From Desulfofundulus australicus DSM 11792 (lineage in GTDB: Bacteria > Bacillota > Desulfotomaculia > Desulfotomaculales > Desulfovirgulaceae), in NCBI RefSeq assembly GCF_900129285.1, contig NZ_FQUW01000012.1, positions 1 to 64,000 on the forward strand: a DNA stretch of 64,000 nt, read 5' to 3'. Every line of letters starts with the position of its first letter. Positions within the stretch are counted from its first letter, which is position 1. The position numbers and the translations under genes are program-made. Of this stretch, positions 55,832-63,935 are shown one piece after another. The notes under the pieces were generated by a model. That model was given only the letters and a program-made list of their open reading frames with translations. It did no database searches and was not told the origin of the DNA.

Positions 55832-56125
55832 TCAGCGCAAGACGAAGCCTGCCACCCCTGCGAAGACCAACCCGGTACCCAGTTCCACCAGCGGGTAGAC
55901 CGGGCTTATCCTCTCCCCGCAGCACCGCGACCGGCCCCGAAAGGCGAGCCAGCCCAATACCGGCACCAGTTCCAAAAAACCCAGCGTCTTCCCGCAGGAG
56001 TCGCAGAAGGAGCGGGCAGGAATCCAGGTAGACATGCCCCTTCTTCTTCTGTAGACCAGCATGTTCAGGTAGCTCCCGGTCAGCGTTCCATAGACGAAAG
56101 CTAAAAAAAGCCAGAAAGCCCGCAT
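55832..56125 (-). CDS. Prepilin peptidase, N-terminal (Cys) half
   Basis: The product is 97 residues. It has the RR-GMSTWIPARSFCDSCGKT and SRCCGERISPVYPLVELGTG segments of the N-terminal prepilin peptidase domain, with two Cys pairs that bind zinc. Usually this is fused to the catalytic half. Here a stop separates them, 14 bases before the catalytic gene's start. The intergenic spacing suggests a real split. Confidence 0.8.
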   Translation of the reverse strand: MRAFWLFLAFVYGTLTGSYLNMLVYRRRRGMSTWIPARSFCDSCGKTLGFLELVPVLGWLAFRGRSRCCGERISPVYPLVELGTGLVFAGVAGFVLR

Positions 56126-57006
56126 CAGAAAAACCTTCCTTTCGCAAAGAACTCCGTCACCCGGCGGAAAAGACCTCCGTCACGGGGACGAAACAGGACG
56201 TCCCTGACCCGCCCTATACCATCGTAAAAAGCCCCCCTGCCGGTAAAAACACCGCTGTACATCCTTTCTTCCAGACCGCGCTCCTCCGGAAGCTCTACAA
56301 CCCCGGCCAGGTCTTTAAACCTTTCCAGGGCCTCCGGACCGCACTTATAACCGTTCGCCACCAGCAGTACGTCTTTTTTGAGATTGCCGCACCTGGCGGC
56401 GGCACGCACCAGTTCACCCGGGAACCCCAGCGTGACCATGACTACCGCGTTGGAACAGTTCACCGCCTCGGCCACGTACCCGTCGTCCCGGTTCGGAAGG
56501 TCGAACACCACGGCGTCAAACGATTTGCGCGCTTCGACGACCAGCCGCGTCACATCTTCGGAACCGAATTGAAAACTTCCCGGAAACGCTGGCGGCCTGA
56601 GTGCCCAGAGGCCGGGCTCAACCTGCACCACCGCCGATTCCAGCCCCTTCCGGGTAAACGTCTCCATATCCGGTGAATCGGGTAAACCCAGGTAGAGCGT
56701 CGCGTCGCTCCCGCCGACGGAAAAATCCATGTCCACGAACAGTACCGTCATCACTTCCGCCACGACGTGCGCCAGGTGGATAGCCACGGCGGTACATCCC
56801 GCCCCGCCCTTCGCACGCCAGACGGAAACCACCCGCTGGCGGTACGACGAAGAGGCTACCTGCACCAGGGTGCCTTTGACATCCTCCTTCACTTCCACCC
56901 GGCCGGCGAGGATTTCCCTGACCGCCCCGACGGGTACACCCAGGGCGGCGGCAACGGCTTCTTCGTCCAGGTACTCCGCCATGCGCCTGACCTTTTCAAT
57001 GTCCAA
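56125..57006 (-). CDS. CpaE/MinD-like protein with degenerate P-loop
   Basis: The product is 293 residues. It aligns with the MinD/CpaE fold (VWRAKGGAGCTAVAIHLAHV, VLFVDMDFSVGGSDATLYLG, AVVFDLPNRDDGYVAEAVNC). The Walker A lysine is Cys (GGAGCT rather than GGxGKT), so ATP use is doubtful. An HTH-like N-terminus (LDEEAVAAALGVPVGAVREI) is fused. It overlaps the upstream cpaE gene. It may localise the Tad machine. Confidence 0.75.
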   Translation of the reverse strand: MDIEKVRRMAEYLDEEAVAAALGVPVGAVREILAGRVEVKEDVKGTLVQVASSSYRQRVVSVWRAKGGAGCTAVAIHLAHVVAEVMTVLFVDMDFSVGGSDATLYLGLPDSPDMETFTRKGLESAVVQVEPGLWALRPPAFPGSFQFGSEDVTRLVVEARKSFDAVVFDLPNRDDGYVAEAVNCSNAVVMVTLGFPGELVRAAARCGNLKKDVLLVANGYKCGPEALERFKDLAGVVELPEERGLEERMYSGVFTGRGAFYDGIGRVRDVLFRPRDGGLFRRVTEFFAKGRFF

Positions 57007-58435
57007 TTTTCAGTGCCCCCTTCCTGAACAGGCCAAACAGGCTCCTGTCATTTTTCTTTTCTTTCCCCGGACTCACAAACGGCAGCCCAAGGTCTTTCGC
57101 GACCACTTCCGCCAGCTTCACCCAGGGAGAGTGGGGGTCTTCCAGCCCGGGGACCGCGCCCCGGTAACCTTCTTTCACAAAGTCCTCCCAGTTCTCCGGT
57201 ATGACGGAAACTACCCGGGGAAGAGCCTTTTTCACCTTAAATCCTGCGTTAAAAGCCGCTTCCACCTTCTTTATGCTGTGGAGTTTTGCACTGAACTTGT
57301 TGCATACTATCCTGATACGGGAGGGTTCCACGCCCATCATGATCAGCTTCGGCGCGTAGTCCCTCGTCTCGGATTCGGAAAACTTTGACTGGTCCATCAC
57401 CGCCAGCACCAGGTTCGCCCGCTGGAAAAGCCCCTCCAGCCACGGCTTGTTAGCCCAGAATTCCGGCGGAGTGTCGCCTACAACAAGGTAGTCCCGTGAA
57501 AGAAAATCCACGACCTCCGCCAACTGGCCCGGCTCGAAATAGGGCAGTGTTTTATCCATCGGGCCGGGCAGAACCACCAGATTGTTCTCCACCCTGACCA
57601 GCAGTTCTTTCGCGAGGTGTTCCACGTACTTTCTGCCGGACAGCTTTTCAATTCCGGGCCTGTTCTTTATGTCGAAAAACACAGCCACGTTGGGGCCGCC
57701 GAAATCGAAATCGCAGAGGCAGGTGGGTACCCCGGCGCGGGCCATGACCAGGGAAAGAGAGATGGCCACCGTAGTCTTGCCCGCCCCGCCCTTGTTGGCG
57801 GCCACCAGCACAAACCTGCCGCCCGGCCCGTGGGTATGAACACCAGCGCCGTAATATTTTTTGATCATAGCGCCTTCCAGGGAACGCCGGGTGTAGCAGC
57901 CGGTGAGCGCGTCCCGGTGGCCTTCGCCTGCCGGGTTTAACTGTACCTCCCGGTGAACTTCCCGGGTGGCCTGGGCGGAGCAGGCCACCGCAATTGATTC
58001 CTGATCGCCGCAACCAGCCTCCGGAGCTTCCTCTTCCCATTCCAGGCCCTCTTGGATTTCCAGCAGGTCCTGTCTGGCCCGGGTGAGGGCCGCAAATATC
58101 GTGTACGGCCTATCCCCGGGCAGTTTCCCTGTAACCACGTTGGTCAACCCGTATTTAGCGGCCTGACGCACGTAGGCTTTCGCCTGCTCGTTCAACACCC
58201 CCACCAGCAGGACGATGTGGCTGGCCGGGAACTCCACGGGAAGCCTGCGGAGGACTTCAACGGGGTCGCCGGGGAGGAACCGGGATACCACCACCACGTC
58301 CGGCCTGGTTCCGGCCAGGGCGAACAGTTCCCCGGGCGACGCCGCGGTTTCGAACCGCCAGTCCGGGAACTTCTTTTGCAGATTTGTCGCGATTACTTCA
58401 AGGGCTCCTGGTTCCGCCGCCACTACGCAGTACAT
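56996..58435 (-). CDS. cpaE: CpaE-like pilus localisation ATPase
   Basis: The product is 479 residues. A pseudo-receiver N-terminus (VVAAEPGALEVIATNLQKKF, RPDVVVVSRFLPGD) is followed by a MinD/ParA-type ATPase with LVAANKGGAGKTTVAISLSL (Walker A) and CLCDFDFGGPNVAVFF. CpaE positions Tad pili at a pole or site. It precedes the degenerate paralogue and is separated from cpaB set 2 by a terminator. Confidence 0.85.
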   Translation of the reverse strand: MYCVVAAEPGALEVIATNLQKKFPDWRFETAASPGELFALAGTRPDVVVVSRFLPGDPVEVLRRLPVEFPASHIVLLVGVLNEQAKAYVRQAAKYGLTNVVTGKLPGDRPYTIFAALTRARQDLLEIQEGLEWEEEAPEAGCGDQESIAVACSAQATREVHREVQLNPAGEGHRDALTGCYTRRSLEGAMIKKYYGAGVHTHGPGGRFVLVAANKGGAGKTTVAISLSLVMARAGVPTCLCDFDFGGPNVAVFFDIKNRPGIEKLSGRKYVEHLAKELLVRVENNLVVLPGPMDKTLPYFEPGQLAEVVDFLSRDYLVVGDTPPEFWANKPWLEGLFQRANLVLAVMDQSKFSESETRDYAPKLIMMGVEPSRIRIVCNKFSAKLHSIKKVEAAFNAGFKVKKALPRVVSVIPENWEDFVKEGYRGAVPGLEDPHSPWVKLAEVVAKDLGLPFVSPGKEKKNDRSLFGLFRKGALKIGH

Positions 58436-58448
58436 AATTCAACACCTC

Positions 58449-58483
58449 TCAAAAAAAGCGCCCCGCTCAATCAGCGGGGCCGC
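58449..58483 (-). terminator. Terminator after the set-2 CpaB gene
   Basis: GCGCCCCGCT (58458-58467) pairs with AGCGGGGCCGC (58473-58483; one bulge), followed by TTTTTTTGAG. The ribosome site for cpaE follows almost immediately. Confidence 0.88.
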
Positions 58484-59129
58484 TCTTGACAAGGTATATC
58501 CTCTTCTGGCTGGCCGCCTGGACCACTGCCGGGACAACATCTCCCGGCACTTCCAGACCTATGCTGGCCGGCGCTTTGGAGCCCGGCGGCGCGACTGCCT
58601 GCGCCGGACCCTTCTTCTCCAGGGAGGAAACCTCGGAACCAGTCTGGTCGTAGGCGTGCAACACCCGCGCGCCTTTGCAGATGAGCGAGGCCCCGCCGGA
58701 ATTATCCCTGGAGAAGGCGTAAACGTCCACAACGTCGCCAGCCACGGCGAAGGCCGAGCCGGAGAGGTCCACCGGCACGTGGACTTCCACCGTACCCGGT
58801 TTCCTCGCTATCGGTTCAAGGGTGCCCGGGAAGATGTACTGCCCTTCCACCAAAGATACCTTCGGGACCTTCCCGATGACATCTTTCGGGTCGCGTATCA
58901 GGTTTTTCCCGACGATTTCAGGTACCCTGACCGTGGTCACCTGACCGGGTTTTATCTCGCTCCCGGCAGGGATGAAGCCGGTGGTCCTGACCACATCGAC
59001 CGTCTTTTTCAGCTCAGCGTAACGGGCGTTGACACCCCGCACCAGGAGCAAAGTGAACAGGACGGCCAGCACCAGAGACACGATGATGATAACACGTCTG
59101 TTCAAATATTTCCTTACCCCCCTTTTCAC
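58467..59129 (-). CDS. CpaB/RcpC-like SAF-domain protein (set 2)
   Basis: The product is 220 residues from the GTG at 59129 (a TTG at 59105 with AAGGA nearby may be used). A membrane helix (RVIIIVSLVLAVLFTLLLVR) and a SAF region (RTTGFIPAGSEIKPGQVTTV, EVHVPVDLSGSAFAVAGDVV) are clear. It parallels the set-1 CpaB. It belongs to the second Tad-like set. Confidence 0.75.
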   Translation of the reverse strand: MKRGVRKYLNRRVIIIVSLVLAVLFTLLLVRGVNARYAELKKTVDVVRTTGFIPAGSEIKPGQVTTVRVPEIVGKNLIRDPKDVIGKVPKVSLVEGQYIFPGTLEPIARKPGTVEVHVPVDLSGSAFAVAGDVVDVYAFSRDNSGGASLICKGARVLHAYDQTGSEVSSLEKKGPAQAVAPPGSKAPASIGLEVPGDVVPAVVQAASQKRIYLVKSGPAD

Positions 59130-59133
59130 CTAA

Positions 59134-59667
59134 TCAATCAAGCACCACTGCCCCATAACGGACATGTTTTCCGTCCACCGGGTCGGGCAGAAGGGGCGTT
59201 CCCGGTACGGGAAGCCGCCCCTTCACCCAGAAAGCCTTGTTTCGCTTTTCCTTCTCCCTGACCAGTTTCCTTATCGCCGACGGTACCGGGAAGGATGTCT
59301 CCCAGAAAAAGAGCCCTTTCACCGTACCGGCCACATTGAGCAGGTCTTTCTCCAGTACGGGAATAATTTCTTTCCCGGCACCGGACAAATGCACTTCGTA
59401 GGCGCGTTCCCAGCCGGCGAGTTTCTTTCCGGCCAGGAGGAGCCTGAGCCGGGCCGCGCAGGACCACAGTGGGACCAGCACAGCTGTTTCAAGGCCCATC
59501 TTCCGGCTTTCCCTTACGGCCCGGGGCCTCACTATGACGAAGTGGTAGAAGAACAGAAGGGCAGATATGAGGGCGGCCAGCCACAGGAGCATGCTCCCGA
59601 AGACGGCCGCCCCGGAAATAAATACCGCGAACAGCCAGAATGCCAGGTCTCTTTCCTTCGTCCCCAT
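59134..59667 (-). CDS. Membrane protein in Tad set 2
   Basis: The product is 177 residues from the ATG at 59667 (GAAGGTGG 5 bases upstream). Two membrane helices (LAFWLFAVFISGAAVFGSML, LWLAALISALLFFYHFVIVR) are followed by a cytosolic domain (LLLAGKKLAGWERAYEVHLS, KKNKAFWVKGRLP-like). I cannot name it. Its place in the tad operon suggests an assembly factor. Confidence 0.65.
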   Translation of the reverse strand: MGTKERDLAFWLFAVFISGAAVFGSMLLWLAALISALLFFYHFVIVRPRAVRESRKMGLETAVLVPLWSCAARLRLLLAGKKLAGWERAYEVHLSGAGKEIIPVLEKDLLNVAGTVKGLFFWETSFPVPSAIRKLVREKEKRNKAFWVKGRLPVPGTPLLPDPVDGKHVRYGAVVLD

Positions 59668-59681
59668 GACGACCACCTTCA

Positions 59682-60095
59682 TCACCAGGAAGGGTAAGTG
59701 TAGGTCACGTCGTAGGCTCCCGGCACGTAGGCGCTCACGGCCCTGCCCGCACCCGTCACCGGTACGTCGAAAGAGGCCCATTTTCCGAGCCGGAAGGGGA
59801 AATTGTAGGTCACCCTGGCCGTAACGGGCGTCCCCCAGGGTACGGGGGAACCGGGCGCGGAAACCTCCACCGAGAGCCGGGAGCGGTCTATGTGCCGTTC
59901 GGAAACGAACCGCTGCAGGTCTACGTTGGCCTCCTGGGTGTATCCCCCGTACTTGGCCTGCGAAGCGGCTAAAAAGGCCGCTTCGTTCTGGAGCACGTAC
60001 CATTCCCCCGCCAGCCCCACCAGCATCGCACACCCCAGCACGAAGACGACCAGCACGAAAACCGCACCGTAGGTGGCCACGACTTCATTCAGCAT
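59682..60095 (-). CDS. TadE-like minor pilin (set 2)
   Basis: The product is 137 residues from an ATG with TAGGAG upstream. A membrane helix (GAVFVLVVFVLGCAMLVGLA) is followed by a beta-rich exposed region (GSPVPWGTPVTARVTYNFPF). It resembles TadE/DUF4320 minor pilins. No charged +5 residue is evident. It abuts the 59134 gene. Confidence 0.68.
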   Translation of the reverse strand: MLNEVVATYGAVFVLVVFVLGCAMLVGLAGEWYVLQNEAAFLAASQAKYGGYTQEANVDLQRFVSERHIDRSRLSVEVSAPGSPVPWGTPVTARVTYNFPFRLGKWASFDVPVTGAGRAVSAYVPGAYDVTYTYPSW

Positions 60096-60107
60096 GGCAA
60101 CCAGCTC

Positions 60108-60305
60108 CTAGAAACCGAACTGGGAGCGTATCCACTGCGTGGCGGCCTGGAAGAAACTCGTGGTGGTGTCGGGCATAATCCGCATCAGCGCCACGACGAT
60201 TAACACGGTGATCACCGTCGACCCCAAAACCCATGTTAGGGACCGGAGTGAGCCGGTCTGGTCCCTCAGTATAGAAACCAACCTCTGTAAGGTTTTCCTG
60301 AGCAA
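60108..60305 (-). CDS. Pilin-like small membrane protein (set 2)
   Basis: The product is 65 residues from a TTG at 60305 (GAAAGGGG). ILRDQTGSLRSLTWVLGSTV looks like a prepilin leader with Gly before a hydrophobic helix, but the +5 Glu is missing. It is the set-2 analogue of Flp pilins. It may be a pilin for the second system. Confidence 0.68.
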   Translation of the reverse strand: MLRKTLQRLVSILRDQTGSLRSLTWVLGSTVITVLIVVALMRIMPDTTTSFFQAATQWIRSQFGF

Positions 60306-60342
60306 TTCTCAACTCCCCTTTCTTCTTTGTTTCGCCGCAAGG

Positions 60343-60465
60343 CTAGTTCCAGAAAAACCAGCCGCGAACCGCAAGGAACAGCCATCGCGCCCACAGTAGA
60401 AGCACCAGCGCGAAAAAGAGCAGCAGAACGAAAACCGGTGCCGCCGCGATTTGCTTCTTCGCTAT
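60343..60465 (-). CDS. Possible 40-residue membrane peptide
   Basis: This short gene would start at an ATA at 60465 with GGGAGGG 8 bases upstream. It is one membrane helix (VFVLLLFFALVLLLWARWLF) with a basic and aromatic tail. It overlaps the TadC-like gene end. No ATG/GTG/TTG start is available. Confidence 0.35.
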   Translation of the reverse strand: MAKKQIAAAPVFVLLLFFALVLLLWARWLFLAVRGWFFWN

Positions 60466-61268
60466 CTGAACATCCCTCCCATCGTGCCGGTTATATGTTT
60501 CCAGGCGGGGTAGCCGAAAACCAGCCCCGCACCCAGAAGCCCGATCACGCTGACCAGCGTCACCAGGGCGGATTTCGCCGCCGTGGCTCTGGCCGCCGCA
60601 ACTTCCTGCGCGTCGCGTATCTGCTCGTTCAGGTCGGTGAAAACGTCCGGTTTCAGCCCTGTATCCCACCCGGCCTTCAGCCGGAAACATACCGCGTCCA
60701 CCAGCGGGTGCCGCGCCCGCTCCTTCAGTTCGTCGAAGGCGTCGAGGCAGCCCGAACGGGCTACGGAGCCCACGGCGGAGTCGAGTTCCGACCGCAGCGG
60801 TTCCGGCAGGAAGGGCAGCGCCAGCTCCAGCGCCCGGCGCGGTGTGACCACCCCGGTCTCCAGGAAAGCGGGCACGAACGCCGCCAGGACGGGTATGCCG
60901 TCCACCAGCTTATCCCGCCAGCGGCGGTATTCGTTGGCCACCGCCGCGTCCAGGGCGAAGAGGATCGCCGCCACCAGGATCAATGCCGCCGCTACGGACA
61001 GCACCCCCAGGGACTCCCAGGCCAGCAGGATGACCAGCAACCCGAGGGGGACGCCGAAAAGGAGCCACCGTTTGACCACTTCCTCCGGCGTCCTGCCGGT
61101 CAGCCGGTACACCAAGGCCCTATCCTTCCGCAGGAGATATCCGTGGACTTTCTCTTTAATGGTTTCAAACACTACCGCGAAGGGCGACGGCATGTACTCG
61201 CCGGGCAGGGCAGCAGCCAGGAAGAATGCCAGAATGCTGGCGAAAAAGCCGATAACAGCTACAGCTAT
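60462..61268 (-). CDS. Tad platform protein, TadC-like (set 2)
   Basis: From an ATA at 61268 (GGGGGG 7 bases upstream, one base after the previous stop) the product is 268 residues. The first 23 residues include a membrane helix (AVAVIGFFASILAFFLAAAL) that would be lost if the ATG at 61193 were used. GspF-type helices and ELKERARHPLVDAVCFRLKA follow. This is the set-2 TadC. Confidence 0.75.
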   Translation of the reverse strand: MAVAVIGFFASILAFFLAAALPGEYMPSPFAVVFETIKEKVHGYLLRKDRALVYRLTGRTPEEVVKRWLLFGVPLGLLVILLAWESLGVLSVAAALILVAAILFALDAAVANEYRRWRDKLVDGIPVLAAFVPAFLETGVVTPRRALELALPFLPEPLRSELDSAVGSVARSGCLDAFDELKERARHPLVDAVCFRLKAGWDTGLKPDVFTDLNEQIRDAQEVAAARATAAKSALVTLVSVIGLLGAGLVFGYPAWKHITGTMGGMFR

Positions 61269-61269
61269 G

Positions 61270-62067
61270 TCAAATCCCCCCTTCCAAGTCTCTGCTAGAC
61301 GTAAACGCCCTCATCATGAAGATAACGCCCACGGTGACGGCATTCGCCAGCCCGAGGGCGGCCTTCCCGGCACCTCCGGCATAATATCCCCTGAGCGACG
61401 TGGCGTCGAAAAACAACCCCGCGAGAAGTAAAATAACGACGACATACCCCGCCACCTTCGGCTCAGCCAGCTCCTTCACCCGTTCGGCCAGGAGGCGGTC
61501 CCTCTGCCGTAGCGCCACGCCCAGCCGTTCGAGGCCGCGCGCCGCCGCCCGGGGGCCACCGGCACGTTCGCTGGCCTCAACTATCTCCGCGAAGGCGGCG
61601 AATTCCGGCAGACCGTATTTTTCCGCAAGCCCCCTGAAGGCGTCCGGGAACCGGAAGCCGGATACATACCTACGGTCTGCCAGCATTTGCTGGAACTCCC
61701 TGCTGAAAGGGTCCGGCAGTTCCCCGGCCGCCGTCTCCACCACTTCCGGCGTGGTCCTGTTGGCCGCGTACATGCCCGCCGCCGAAACGATGAAGTTGCG
61801 GGCCGCCTCGCGCCAGACGGACCTCCTTCTGGCTCCAAGGAACCCCCTTATTCCACCCGGCAGGAACCAGCCCGCGACCCCCCAGGGCAACCCGGCCAGA
61901 GGCGTGCCGAACACGAGGGAAGCCAACACGAAAGAGCCGGCAGCGCATCCCACCGGCAGAGCAAAACGATGGAATATGTTACGCGCGGCGGATATCTCCG
62001 GTAAGGGTCCGCCGGCCAGGGTGTACAGGAGTAAGAAGAGGGCTGCAAAGAGCAAGAGCACAAGCAA
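61270..62067 (-). CDS. Tad platform protein, TadB-like (set 2)
   Basis: The product is 265 residues from a TTG at 62067 (GGAGGTGGTGTGA site). N-terminal membrane helices (LVLLLFAALFLLLYTLAGGP) and a cytosolic helical part (AEIVEASERAGGPRAAARGL) match GspF/TadB platform proteins. It lies between CpaF2 and TadC2. Confidence 0.78.
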   Translation of the reverse strand: MLVLLLFAALFLLLYTLAGGPLPEISAARNIFHRFALPVGCAAGSFVLASLVFGTPLAGLPWGVAGWFLPGGIRGFLGARRRSVWREAARNFIVSAAGMYAANRTTPEVVETAAGELPDPFSREFQQMLADRRYVSGFRFPDAFRGLAEKYGLPEFAAFAEIVEASERAGGPRAAARGLERLGVALRQRDRLLAERVKELAEPKVAGYVVVILLLAGLFFDATSLRGYYAGGAGKAALGLANAVTVGVIFMMRAFTSSRDLEGGI

Positions 62068-62100
62068 TCACACCACCTCCAGAAAAACTTCTCTTCTGCC

Positions 62101-63429
62101 TCAGCATAGGTACCGCTCCTTCACCTCCTCGTACTCCGGCTTCACCTCCGCCCCACGGAAGGCCAGCATGGAGAGGCGTTCCGGTGTCACCGGGTTCTCG
62201 TAAATCCAGCGGCGCACTTTACCCTTCGTGGCGGCGAATTCCCCGGTGTCGAACCGGATGATCGTCCGGTACCCTTCCCCCGGGACCACCTCCACCACTT
62301 CCATTAAAGTGCGCCGGGCTTCCGCCGTCAGGGTTTCCTTGTCCAGGAAAATCAGGAAGTGGAACATGGAGGAGAGCTCTTCGTCCAGGTCTTCCCGGGG
62401 CAGCTCTATCCCCGCTTCCCGGTACATGCCCTTTAAAGCCGTCCGCAAGGAAGCCACGTTCCCGGCGTGACCGGTTGTCCAGAAACCACCGCTGGTGCTG
62501 GCGGCCATCCGCGAGGCGGCCACTATTTCCTTACCGCGCACTTCTCCCACAATGCTCCTGTCCGGGTTGTTCCGGTTCATGGTCCTGACCAGGGAGCCCA
62601 TGTCCACCACCACCCGGTCGCCCACCACCACCTCCACCAGGTTGATGCAGTTCTGGAGGTTGGGAAGGTACAGCTCAAAGCTGGTCTCTGCGATGAACGT
62701 GCGTTCCAGAGGGTCTATGTGCAGCGCCAGCGCCCGCAGGAACGTGGTCTTGCCGGAGTCCGTCCGCCCGAAGACACCGATATTGGCATGGCCTTTGACC
62801 AGCAAATCCACCAGCATGCGGGCCGCAAATTCCGGCAGCATGCCGTTCTCCACCAGCTTTTCCATCGGCATGGGCGGCCTCACCAGCGGGCTCTTGCGTA
62901 TGGTGCCGCCAACTCCCAGGGGGGAAACCTTGAACCCGAACACCGCCAGGCGCGAGCCGTCTTTCAGCCAGGCGTCCACTATGGGCGCGTCCTCCGTAAG
63001 AGGCCGCCCGGAGTCCTCGCATATTTTCTGGAAGTACCGCAGGGCCTCTTCGTTATCCTTGAAGTAGTGGTTGCCCGCGTACCAGGGCCTGCCGTGTTTC
63101 CCGTAGAAAACCCTGGGCACCCCGTCGGGGGAGGGGTTGACCATGACCTCCGTTATTTCCTCCGCACCGGATCCCAGGAAAAACTCCTGAAGCGCCCCGT
63201 AGCCCGTGGCTTGCCCGGCGATGGCCTTCACTATATCGTCCACTTCGTGCGGTGCCACAAGGTCACTTCGCGTAAGTACCGCCCGGCGGACGATTTCTTC
63301 GATGAATGCGTGATCCTTCCGGGACGTAAAGAGGTCTTTGGGGAGGCTCCGGGCGATTTCCTCCACAATGCGCTTCTTCTCCTTTTCCTCCAAATCGAGC
63401 CAGTCTGTGCTCTCAAATTCCAGCGGCAA
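62101..63429 (-). CDS. CpaF/TadA secretion ATPase (set 2)
   Basis: The product is 442 residues from a TTG at 63429 (AGGAGG 9 bases upstream, right after a terminator). Walker A is GVFGRTDSGKTTFLRALALH, the Asp box ETSFELYLPNL, and Walker B DRSIVGEVRGKEIVAASRMA, then GGFWTTGHAGNVASLRTALK. It is clearly distinct from set 1, with a different N-terminus and D-S-G-K-T-T P-loop. It would power the second filament. Confidence 0.88.
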   Translation of the reverse strand: MPLEFESTDWLDLEEKEKKRIVEEIARSLPKDLFTSRKDHAFIEEIVRRAVLTRSDLVAPHEVDDIVKAIAGQATGYGALQEFFLGSGAEEITEVMVNPSPDGVPRVFYGKHGRPWYAGNHYFKDNEEALRYFQKICEDSGRPLTEDAPIVDAWLKDGSRLAVFGFKVSPLGVGGTIRKSPLVRPPMPMEKLVENGMLPEFAARMLVDLLVKGHANIGVFGRTDSGKTTFLRALALHIDPLERTFIAETSFELYLPNLQNCINLVEVVVGDRVVVDMGSLVRTMNRNNPDRSIVGEVRGKEIVAASRMAASTSGGFWTTGHAGNVASLRTALKGMYREAGIELPREDLDEELSSMFHFLIFLDKETLTAEARRTLMEVVEVVPGEGYRTIIRFDTGEFAATKGKVRRWIYENPVTPERLSMLAFRGAEVKPEYEEVKERYLC

Positions 63430-63444
63430 AGTAAACCACCTCCT

Positions 63445-63477
63445 GAAAGAAAAAAGCCGGAGAACAACATCTCCGGC
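63445..63477 (-). terminator. Terminator before CpaF set 2
   Basis: GCCGGAG (63456-63462) pairs with CTCCGGC (63471-63477), followed by TTTTTTCTTTC and directly by AGGAGG. Confidence 0.9.
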
Positions 63478-63507
63478 CCGGCAGGAAAGGAAATTTCTCC
63501 ATAAAGA

Positions 63508-63530
63508 ATTAATTAGCAATTAATTAGCGG
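63508..63530. repeat. AATTAATTAGC direct repeat
   Basis: Two adjacent 11-base copies lie upstream of the set-2 operon. AT-rich direct repeats like this may be an upstream promoter or regulator site. Confidence 0.4.
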
Positions 63531-63557
63531 CAGCCGTTTTCCACCGGCATCCATACC

Positions 63558-63935
63558 TCAATCTTCATCCCCCTCATCGTTTTTAACCTCAGCAAAATCA
63601 AGATATTTTCCTGCTATTTCCTTGTTTGTTAATCCATATGTTCTTCGAGGTTTAAACAATCTACCTAATCCGTTCTGCAGCAATGCTACAACTTTTGCAA
63701 CGGCATACCTCACAAACTTCCCCCACCTCCCTAACTCTTCGGGCTCTACAAGTAACAAAAAGCCAGTTGTTCCCACACAAGTAATAATAACTAATGACCA
63801 TGAGGTAAGCTCAATCAAATTTGATAGGTACCCACCTATCAGAGCAACAGAAGTTATTACAAAAAGACCGCCCACTATAACTCTTAGCTCCCATAGCAAC
63901 TTTTCCTTGAGAAACTCGAATTCCTTTTCATCCAT
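63558..63935 (-). CDS. Small membrane protein at the right edge
   Basis: The product is 125 residues from an ATG with AAGGAGTGG upstream. Two membrane helices (LRVIVGGLFVITSVALIGGY, LVIITCVGTTGFLLLVEP) are followed by a basic cytosolic tail (AVAKVVALLQNGLGRLFKPR). It is AT-richer than the Tad genes and could belong to the next locus. No function assigned. Confidence 0.6.
   Translation of the reverse strand: MDEKEFEFLKEKLLWELRVIVGGLFVITSVALIGGYLSNLIELTSWSLVIITCVGTTGFLLLVEPEELGRWGKFVRYAVAKVVALLQNGLGRLFKPRRTYGLTNKEIAGKYLDFAEVKNDEGDED

Noticed and set aside
58215-59261. 348-residue plus-strand open frame
   Set aside because: It overlaps cpaE and the SAF gene antisense. It has no motif, and composition matches a shadow frame.
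60327-61298. 323-residue plus-strand open frame
   Set aside because: It lies opposite the TadC-like gene and is Arg/Pro-rich shadow sequence.
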